Source of the DNA: an uncultured Bacteroidales bacterium
GTDB lineage: Bacteria; Bacteroidota; Bacteroidia; Bacteroidales; UBA932
DNA: 64,000 bases
NCBI GenBank assembly: GCA_947179325.1
Contig: CAMXAU010000001.1
Location: forward strand, 124,001 to 188,000
Direction: 5' to 3'
Position numbers and translations under genes: made by a program. Positions 63,715-64,000 of the stretch are shown here, piece after piece (the first letter of the stretch is position 1; every line of letters begins with the position of its first letter). The notes under the pieces are model-generated. The model was not told the origin of the DNA and did no database searches. It saw nothing but the letters and a program-made list of their open reading frames with translations.

Positions 63715-64000
63715 TTATTGTAATTGTTTGCGAATTGATTCAAGCTCTTGTGCTGTAAAGAAATCCATGACATCTATGTTCCGTCCGTGGACTTCCGTAG
63801 CATAACGGGACAATGTCTTCAGGAAGAACAGGAACTTGTCATGGCTGCCTCCGCCGTTGCCGCCGTTCTGCTGAAGATATCTGAATGTCCTGCGGAACGG
63901 CTCCCAGCCTATTATGCTGTCATTGGCAAGACGTGCCAGCATATAGTGTATACCGTTGTCATTGACTGTTGTGCCTATTGTCCTGTCGTAGTCTATCTTA
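63715..64000 (-). CDS. second M60-like metallopeptidase, C-terminal part only (cut by window edge)
   Basis: The visible 95 residues, open through the right edge, align with the C-terminus of the neighbouring peptidase: DYDRTIGTTVNDNGIHYMLA against the YDETIGQG region, then HDKFLFFLKTLSRYA against YNKFLFFLSHVSAAA, and FFTAQELESIRKQL against CYTPEELKLIEESL. The catalytic HExxH lies outside the window. A Gly/Asn-rich loop (QQNGGNGGGS) distinguishes it. Confidence 0.8.
   Translation of the reverse strand, partial: KIDYDRTIGTTVNDNGIHYMLARLANDSIIGWEPFRRTFRYLQQNGGNGGGSHDKFLFFLKTLSRYATEVHGRNIDVMDFFTAQELESIRKQLQ

Overview
The window reads as a chromosomal stretch of a gut-type Bacteroidales bacterium. 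The evidence is SusC/SusD pairs, a hybrid two-component regulator with a two-component propeller sensor, TAnnTTTG-type -7 boxes in front of genes and tRNAs, few Shine-Dalgarno sequences, a fused SecDF, and Bacteroidota-only families (S46 peptidase, DUF4374, DUF3244-like, fimbrillin-like/FISUMP). The genus cannot be fixed from the sequence alone. Arg AGG and Ile ATA codons are frequent throughout.

Layout. 1-0.3 kb: edge fragment. 0.3-15.2 kb: polysaccharide utilization locus with a GH88 unsaturated glucuronyl hydrolase, SusC, SusD, a heparinase II/III-type lyase, two surface lipoproteins and its HTCS regulator; it fits uptake and lyase/hydrolase breakdown of a uronic-acid glycan. 15.3-30.7 kb: mostly housekeeping. 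It holds secDF, a PD40/SPOR protein, an NfeD-like protein, tRNA-Ser(GCT), several small envelope proteins, a TPR/OmpA-like lipoprotein, then a sigma-54 activator, lptE, a TPR protein, secG and a ClpB that lacks its N-terminal domain.

31-38.3 kb (AT-rich, all minus strand): repeated modules of a membrane-anchored TPR regulator with a C-terminal LuxR-like helix-turn-helix, followed by a promoter and short secreted or outer-membrane proteins. Three promoters share AGTTTCA half-sites at a fixed distance from the -7 box. In two of them the sites lie in a palindrome whose 8-bp centre is inverted between the copies. One member gene carries a single-base frameshift. This is the best candidate for a little-described regulatory system.

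38.4-46.8 kb: an S46 dipeptidyl-peptidase (DPP7-type) translationally coupled to a membrane polyferredoxin, a C69 dipeptidase, a small periplasmic protein, a nitroreductase, pheS and tRNA-Gly(GCC). 46.8-48.3 kb: gene-poor, repeat-laden DNA with a dead IS3-family transposase end. 48.4-53.5 kb: a three-gene operon (TonB-dependent receptor, DUF4374 lipoprotein, PepSY membrane protein) matching the XusABC xenosiderophore system. 53.5-55.0 kb: catalase.

55.1-64.0 kb (minus strand): a tightly packed operon of sialate O-acetylesterase-like, GH110, GH97 (alpha-galactosidase type), a six-hairpin glycosidase and two M60-like metallopeptidases, the last cut by the window edge. Together these suggest attack on host mucin-type O-glycans capped with alpha-galactose.
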